The notes under the pieces were generated by a model, which saw only the letters and a list, made by a program, of their open reading frames with translations, had not been told where the DNA came from and ran no database searches. A DNA stretch of 64,000 bases, taken from assembly GCA_023666705.1 (NCBI GenBank), contig JAMPBO010000012.1:1-64000 (forward strand). Reading direction: 5' to 3'. The translations under genes were made by a program, and so were the position numbers. Positions 60,045-64,000 of the stretch are shown here, in pieces (the first letter of the stretch is position 1; each line of letters starts with the position of its first letter). The stretch comes from Bacteroides sp. (lineage in GTDB: Bacteria > Bacillota > Clostridia > Lachnospirales > Lachnospiraceae).

Positions 60045-60275
60045 CTAATTATCTCCCTTCAATCTGCAAACCATTTCCCAAAGCTTTTGGGCCGAGTTAA
60101 AGTTATCCGGTATCAGCTCTGCAGGCGATATCTCAATGTCAAATTCCTCCTCAAGCTCTGATACAAGCGATAGGATTGCAAATGAATCTAATATGTGGTC
60201 ATCAATCAGCGTCGTGCAGGTTCCGACATCTGCTCCCTGTGCAATTTCCTCCAAAATCTCCAATAATTTTTCCAT
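60045..60275 (-). CDS. Acyl carrier protein (DltC-like)
   Basis: A 76-residue four-helix carrier protein. The phosphopantetheine attachment serine is in DDHILDSFAILSLVSELEEEF (Ser40 region; shown motif HILDSF). The acidic helix II/III and the length match DltC and stand-alone ACPs. It is likely loaded by the DltA-like enzyme (61513-63036), and its cargo may be modified by the decarboxylase encoded 12 bp upstream. It then hands the group to the MBOAT, whose start lies one base after this stop. Start: ATG 60275 behind AGGAGG. LDSF instead of DltC-typical LDSxGT(V/M) suggests a distinct partner set. Confidence 0.9.
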   Translation of the reverse strand: MEKLLEILEEIAQGADVGTCTTLIDDHILDSFAILSLVSELEEEFDIEISPAELIPDNFNSAQKLWEMVCRLKGDN

Positions 60276-60287
60276 TTTAAATTCCTC

Positions 60288-61511
60288 CTATTCTTTGAAC
60301 GTCACCAAATTTGAATTCAGTATATTTATTTCAGTTTTATGCCGAAGCCTGTCCACTGTGCCATCCGCCCTTACGAAAAGCACCTGCGGCAAATCCCTGC
60401 TCAAAAACAATGCCATTCCCTCTGTTACTGCGTATGCACCACAGCGTTCAAAGGAAAGAACCTCCCCTATTTTCGGGCAGTCAGGCTTAATATCCCTCAC
60501 CAGCACGTCATTTACAGTACACAGCGAACCGCAGACTGCGTATCCGCATGGTCCGCCATTATTTTGTTCCACTGCTTTTACTGCATTTTCTCCAATCAGC
60601 TTCATATATGGCTTTTTCATTCCCATCAGCTGACCATAATAATTTATCTGATGAATGCCTCCATCTACTATCATGTAGCCTGAATTTCCCGTCTGCTTGA
60701 TATCCATGATACGCGTAAGAAAATATCCACAGTCCGCCGTCAGGAATCGTCCTAACTCTATTGTAACTTTTTTATAGCCGTCAAGCTTTTCCAGCATACG
60801 TGCAAGTCCCATAAGCTGCAGTTCGGCATCCGCCGACGCCTTTTCCGCTTCACTGTCATTTTCAAAATAAGACACCTTAAGTCCCGGTCCGTACTCAAGT
60901 TCCAAGCCGTCAAGCTGATATGTTTTTGAAATCCGTTTTGCAACATCCTCCAAAAGCTTCAACTCTTTTTCTACCTTTTCAAGCTTTTTCTGTGTTCCGC
61001 CATAATAATGAAGTCCTGCTACATCCATAAGGTCATCCTCATAAATCTGCGACAGAAGCTGCATAATGCTTTCCTCATCCATGCCAAACTGATTCCCTGA
61101 GGATAGTCTCGGCAATACCTTAAGCCTCACGTCAAACTTTTTTGCACATGCCTTCAAAACCTCATATTGCTGCCTCGACTCTATAGTATAAGTACCTTTC
61201 CCCTGGCTGAAGTACATAATTTCTTCCATCTGCTCCAACGTCTTGCTGACCCCTGACACGACAAGCTGATCCGTAGCAATTCCCTCCCGGATACAGATTT
61301 CATACTCGCCAAAGGAACACACCTCCAGCTTGTCGGTAAGTCTGGCAAGTGCTCCCGCCAAAAACGGATTTGCCTTCATTGCAAAACAAAGTTCCGTATT
61401 CCTTAGCAGTGTTCTGATTAAATCAACACGTCTGATTAATGTTTCCTCAAAAAATACATAGGATGGTGTGCCATATCTTTCAGCAATTTCCATCAATTTA
61501 CTTTCGTACAC
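60288..61511 (-). CDS. PLP-dependent decarboxylase, LysA/BtrK-like, in a dlt-like operon
   Basis: A 407-residue fold-type III PLP enzyme. The PLP lysine lies in ELCFAMKANPF (about residue 46). GLHYYGGTQ takes the place of the LysA-type HIGSQ loop, and LEYGPGL, VTIELGRFL and the C-terminal CGSLCTVNDVLVRD (catalytic Cys and Asp) follow. The overall pattern is that of diaminopimelate/ornithine decarboxylases. The GTQ and LCTxxD variants look closer to BtrK-like enzymes, which decarboxylate an amino acid while it is bound to a carrier protein. A carrier protein gene follows after 12 bp and an adenylating enzyme gene precedes by one base. A substrate of meso-DAP (giving lysine) also fits the nearby dapF/dapL. 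Start: GTG 61511 behind GGAGG. Confidence 0.82.
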   Translation of the reverse strand: MYESKLMEIAERYGTPSYVFFEETLIRRVDLIRTLLRNTELCFAMKANPFLAGALARLTDKLEVCSFGEYEICIREGIATDQLVVSGVSKTLEQMEEIMYFSQGKGTYTIESRQQYEVLKACAKKFDVRLKVLPRLSSGNQFGMDEESIMQLLSQIYEDDLMDVAGLHYYGGTQKKLEKVEKELKLLEDVAKRISKTYQLDGLELEYGPGLKVSYFENDSEAEKASADAELQLMGLARMLEKLDGYKKVTIELGRFLTADCGYFLTRIMDIKQTGNSGYMIVDGGIHQINYYGQLMGMKKPYMKLIGENAVKAVEQNNGGPCGYAVCGSLCTVNDVLVRDIKPDCPKIGEVLSFERCGAYAVTEGMALFLSRDLPQVLFVRADGTVDRLRHKTEINILNSNLVTFKE

Positions 61512-61512
61512 T

Positions 61513-63036
61513 TTATTTCCTCCCCTTTTTGTATGTTTCCTTTAACAATGCCCTGTCTGTCTTTCCATTTTTTGTAACCGGAAGCTCGTCCATAACAATG
61601 AACACGTTCGGCACCATATAATCCGGTACCTTTTTTCTCATTTCCTCCACAATCTGCCGCTTGTCGCCGTCTCCTACATAGCAGGCAACAACCTTGCTTT
61701 TTTCCTCGTCAAAGAAACAGCAGCCCTGTGAAACACAGCTTACACCTCCAAGCACACTTTCTATTTCCTCAAGCTCTATTCTATGACCCATATGCTTAAT
61801 CTGGAAATCCTTTCTTCCTGCAAAAAACAGCAAGCTCTCCTCATTTCGGTATCCAAGGTCGCCCGTCCTGTATATGACTTCAGGAAAGCGGGGTTCCAGC
61901 GGGTTTATTGTAAATGCTTTTTCTGTCATTTCTTTGTTGTTGTAATATCCCAGTGCAAGACATGTTCCTGCCACACATAATTCTCCTGTGACATTCGGCA
62001 TATCCTTTGTTATTTCCTTATCGTTTTCATCGAGCAAAAATACTCTTTCATTTGGAAATGCATGTCCCATCGGCAGCATCTCATCCTCTGCAAATTCCCT
62101 GTCCAAAATGTAATATGTACAATTGCATGTAATCTCCGTCGGTCCGTACAGATTGACAAACATTGCATCAGGATAATGGCTTCTCCAGCCGTTCAGCTGC
62201 TTAATCGGCATCATTTCACCACTGAACAAAATCTTGTTTATATTTGCAGGCACCTTATATTTCAGTCCATGCAGCCGGTTTAACAGACAGAGTGCCGACA
62301 CTGCCCATATCAGCGTTGTCACATTATTTTTATCCAGCATATCAACAACCTGATTTGGAAACATAAAATATGCCTTTGGTATCATTACAATTGTAGCCCC
62401 TGCCTTAAGGGTGCTGTAAATATCCTTTACTGACACATCAAAATCAAAGGGTGCCTGATTGCCAATGACATCGGTTTCTGTTATATGGAACAGCTCCGTG
62501 AAATGGTCAATAAAATCTATAATGGAACGGTGGCAGACCAAAACTCCCTTGGGTACACCCGTGGAGCCTGACGTAAAATTACAGTAAACACCGTCCATAT
62601 CCGTCGCTTCATTGCGGATCTGGGACAAAACAGCCTCGTCACATGGCAGATGATTGAAATCCTCAACAAATAGGATTTGCCCCATATAGCCTGTTCCACG
62701 CAGCTTTTGTTCCTGCTCTTTTTTCGTTATGACAATGTCATTTTGAAGCGTATCAAGCATACTCCTGATTCGGTCATCAGGGAAAGACGGATCCACCAGA
62801 CTGTAAAAACAGCCGCTATATAAAGTTCCCATAAACACTTTAAGGCATGCAACGCTTTTGTCCATAAAAACCACCACAGGCATCCTTGCACAGGTTTTTG
62901 CCGCAAGCAATGTTCCGATTCCCTTAGCCGTCTCCATAAGCTCCTTGTATGTACATGCTTCTTTATCATCACGTGCCACCTGCTTATCCGGATGCTTCAA
63001 AGTGCTTTCTTCAAGATATTCCAAAACATTTTTCAT
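61513..63036 (-). CDS. DltA-like amino-acid adenylating enzyme
   Basis: A 507-residue ANL-superfamily ligase of DltA length that activates an amino acid with ATP and loads it on a carrier protein. Motifs in order: A3 NFTSGSTGVPKGV, A4 FDFDVSVKDIY (Asp for the substrate amino group), A5 NLYGPTEIT, A7 YRTGDLG, A8 DFQIKHMGHRIELEEIE and A10 lysine in PVTKNGKTDR. At the place where DltA has FCGE, whose Cys supports D-Ala selection, this protein reads LFSGEMM, so D-alanine is not the obvious substrate. Start: ATG 63036 with GGAGA upstream; an in-frame ATG at 63048 overlaps the ribosome site. It is the first gene of the dlt-like operon. Confidence 0.87.
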   Translation of the reverse strand: MKNVLEYLEESTLKHPDKQVARDDKEACTYKELMETAKGIGTLLAAKTCARMPVVVFMDKSVACLKVFMGTLYSGCFYSLVDPSFPDDRIRSMLDTLQNDIVITKKEQEQKLRGTGYMGQILFVEDFNHLPCDEAVLSQIRNEATDMDGVYCNFTSGSTGVPKGVLVCHRSIIDFIDHFTELFHITETDVIGNQAPFDFDVSVKDIYSTLKAGATIVMIPKAYFMFPNQVVDMLDKNNVTTLIWAVSALCLLNRLHGLKYKVPANINKILFSGEMMPIKQLNGWRSHYPDAMFVNLYGPTEITCNCTYYILDREFAEDEMLPMGHAFPNERVFLLDENDKEITKDMPNVTGELCVAGTCLALGYYNNKEMTEKAFTINPLEPRFPEVIYRTGDLGYRNEESLLFFAGRKDFQIKHMGHRIELEEIESVLGGVSCVSQGCCFFDEEKSKVVACYVGDGDKRQIVEEMRKKVPDYMVPNVFIVMDELPVTKNGKTDRALLKETYKKGRK

Positions 63037-63117
63037 AGCTGTCTCCATTTAACCTAACAGTAAACTGTTGCTTTTCCAGATTATTTACCAATCATCTGTT
63101 CCATGGCTTTGTATTAT

Positions 63118-63130
63118 TTGTATAGTACAA
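63118..63130. promoter_or_regulatory. Operator-like dyad at the start of the dlt-like operon
   Basis: TTGTATAGTACAA is a 13-bp dyad (TTGTA-N3-TACAA) that overlaps the predicted transcription start. A neighbouring TAGTACAGTA continues the GTAC-rich pattern. It is well placed for a repressor; the regulator is unknown. Confidence 0.45.
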
Positions 63131-63134
63131 TAGT

Positions 63135-63163
63135 ACAGTAACACAATTTATAACTGCTGTCAA
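63135..63163 (-). promoter_or_regulatory. Sigma-A-like promoter of the dlt-like operon
   Basis: Minus strand: TTGACA (63158-63163), 17-nt spacer, TACTGT (63135-63140). Consensus -35, weaker -10. Confidence 0.75.
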
Positions 63164-63289
63164 GCACCATACTTAAAACATATTTTTATTGCCTCGTATA
63201 TAATAGCACCTGCAGGATTAAAATAAAACTAACAAAACAATTAAGATTTCATTAAAAAACAAGAATACGACGGATTTTTCCTATAAAAG

Positions 63290-63322
63290 AATAAACAAAG
63301 CCCCGACCACCTGGTCAGGGCT
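63290..63322 (-). terminator. Terminator of the ssb-rpsR operon
   Basis: AGCCCCGACC (63299-63308) and GGTCAGGGCT (63313-63322) form a stem with one mismatch and a 4-nt loop. It is followed on the minus strand by TTGTTTATTC, 22 bp after the rpsR stop. Confidence 0.85.
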
Positions 63323-63344
63323 CCACCTTTGGACTAATATAACA

Positions 63345-63617
63345 TTAATCAACTACATATGGCATTAAGCTCACATGTCTTGCTCTCTTTATGGCAACTG
63401 TCAAAGCTCTCTGATGCTTTGCACAATTTCCGGTAATTCTTCTAGGAAGAATCTTACCTCTCTCAGAAATATATCTCTTAAGCTTGTTTACATCTTTATA
63501 ATCAATAACAGAATTCTTTTCTGCACAGAATACACAAACTTTCTTTCTTCTGCGAATCGGTCTTCTCTTCATAGGAGCGTCCGCACGTTCGCCCTTTTCT
63601 GTCTTATTATAAGCCAT
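63345..63617 (-). CDS. rpsR: 30S ribosomal protein S18
   Basis: A 90-residue basic protein of the small ribosomal subunit platform, which binds with S6. It is recognisable by [40 protein letters not shown] and the end [20 protein letters not shown]. The first part ([20 protein letters not shown]) is a basic extension of normal length. The frame extends to 63632, but ATG 63617 follows GGAGG at proper spacing. The two CxxC-like cysteine sites (CVFC, GNC) correspond to zinc-type S18. It follows ssb by 19 bp, the standard rpsF-ssb-rpsR order, and ends at a terminator. Confidence 0.97.
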   Translation of the reverse strand: MAYNKTEKGERADAPMKRRPIRRRKKVCVFCAEKNSVIDYKDVNKLKRYISERGKILPRRITGNCAKHQRALTVAIKRARHVSLMPYVVD

Positions 63618-63636
63618 TTTATTTACCTCCATCTCT

Positions 63637-64000
63637 TTACTTAAAAGGTAAGTCGTTCTCGATTCCCTCAGGAATACTCATAAATCCATCCGCACTTGCA
63701 CTGCTCGGTGCCGGTCTGTCAGCCTGATATCCGCTGCTCTGCTCACTGGCACTCTTGCTCTCGGCAAATTCCTGATCCTCCACTATAACCTCGGTGGTAT
63801 AAACCTTTACACCATCCTTGTTTGTATAGCTTCCTGTCTGAATTCTGCCTGTTACAACTATCTTAAGTCCCTGTCTGAAATACTTCTCAGCGAACTCGCC
63901 TGATCTGCCAAATGCCACACACGGAATAAAATCCGCTGTCTGATCATTGCCTGTCGAATCACGTCTTCCGCGTCTGTCAACAGCAAGCGTATACCTGGCT
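63637..64000 (-). CDS. ssb: Single-stranded DNA-binding protein, 5'-truncated by the window edge
   Basis: The frame is open to the window end (first full codon at 63999), so only the C-terminal 120 residues are seen. They contain the OB-fold part [52 protein letters not shown] and [17 protein letters not shown], a flexible Ser/Ala/Gly/Pro linker, and the acidic tip NDLPFK for protein partners. It binds single-stranded DNA during replication and repair. The last lysine after the usual DLPF is a small deviation. It is followed after 19 bp by rpsR, the normal arrangement. Confidence 0.95.
   Translation of the reverse strand, partial: ARYTLAVDRRGRRDSTGNDQTADFIPCVAFGRSGEFAEKYFRQGLKIVVTGRIQTGSYTNKDGVKVYTTEVIVEDQEFAESKSASEQSSGYQADRPAPSSASADGFMSIPEGIENDLPFK

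Larger units (their letters stand above)
63037..63344. other. Intergenic region with operon promoter, dyad and rpsR terminator
   Basis: The 308 bp without a gene hold the promoter of the dlt-like operon (63135-63163), a dyad overlapping its start (63118-63130) and the terminator of the ssb-rpsR operon (63290-63322). The segment between about 63170 and 63290 is AT-rich with nothing else recognisable. The leader from the predicted start to ATG 63036 is about 90 nt. Confidence 0.7.

Noticed and set aside
60288-61511. Plain housekeeping lysA call
   Set aside because: The GTQ loop, the LCTxxD end and the tight coupling to a carrier protein and an adenylating enzyme make a simple lysA assignment doubtful; kept as an alternative in the entry.
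61513-63036. Calling the operon dltABCD outright
   Set aside because: The extra decarboxylase, the FSGE variant and the SGNH protein in place of a recognisable DltD make a D-alanylation operon only one option.

Overview
The window looks like chromosome from a low-to-moderate GC Firmicute, most likely Lachnospiraceae (Roseburia / Agathobacter / Lachnospira type). The signs are secreted fibronectin type III (FN3) proteins, DUF6077 and DUF6056 membrane proteins, Rpn-family nuclease remnants, a dapL route to diaminopimelate and an ssb-rpsR pair. Except for a truncated gene at the left edge and one tiny ORF, every gene lies on the minus strand, so transcription runs from high to low coordinates.

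Left third (1-32 kb). An Rpn-type nuclease tail (3-239) is followed by six tandem secreted FN3 proteins of 716-748 residues (294-14058). They are three copies of a two-gene unit, each transcribed B then A. Upstream lie a small membrane protein and an ECF sigma factor fused to a membrane anchor and an outer domain. Matching ECF-like promoters precede both the sigma gene and the small membrane gene. Next comes an export module (16.5-24.3 kb): rfbC, a Wzm-type permease, a Wzt-type ATPase with a C-terminal cargo domain, a methyltransferase-kinase fusion that recalls the WbdD chain terminator, a DUF6077 protein and a metallo-beta-lactamase-like protein without its metal ligands. A degraded Rpn gene, a probable type I toxin-antitoxin locus (24.66-25.04 kb), three more secreted FN3 proteins (one with a beta-helix) and a RelA/SpoT-domain cassette complete this part.

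Middle (32-55 kb). This is a large wall-teichoic-acid or related glycopolymer locus. It has an initiating sugar-phosphate transferase, a Cps2T-like rhamnosyltransferase, a TagGH-type exporter behind a near-consensus promoter, two TagD cytidylyltransferases, four proteins with CDP-glycerol glycerophosphotransferase domains (two fused to glycosyltransferases), GT4 and GT2 enzymes, a Stealth phosphotransferase, an acyltransferase and a DUF6056 membrane protein.

Right (55-64 kb). dapF and dapL lie downstream of a dlt-like operon: a DltA-like adenylating enzyme, a LysA/BtrK-like PLP decarboxylase, an acyl carrier protein, an MBOAT and an SGNH protein. This suggests an aminoacyl or decarboxylated-aminoacyl modification of an envelope polymer, with the decarboxylase as an addition to the known dlt layout. 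rpsR and a truncated ssb close the window.

Cross-cutting signals: a short leader repeat just upstream of six genes, a MITE-like insertion before dapF, and several sigma-A-like promoters and terminators. All calls come from reading the sequence; no database search was possible.
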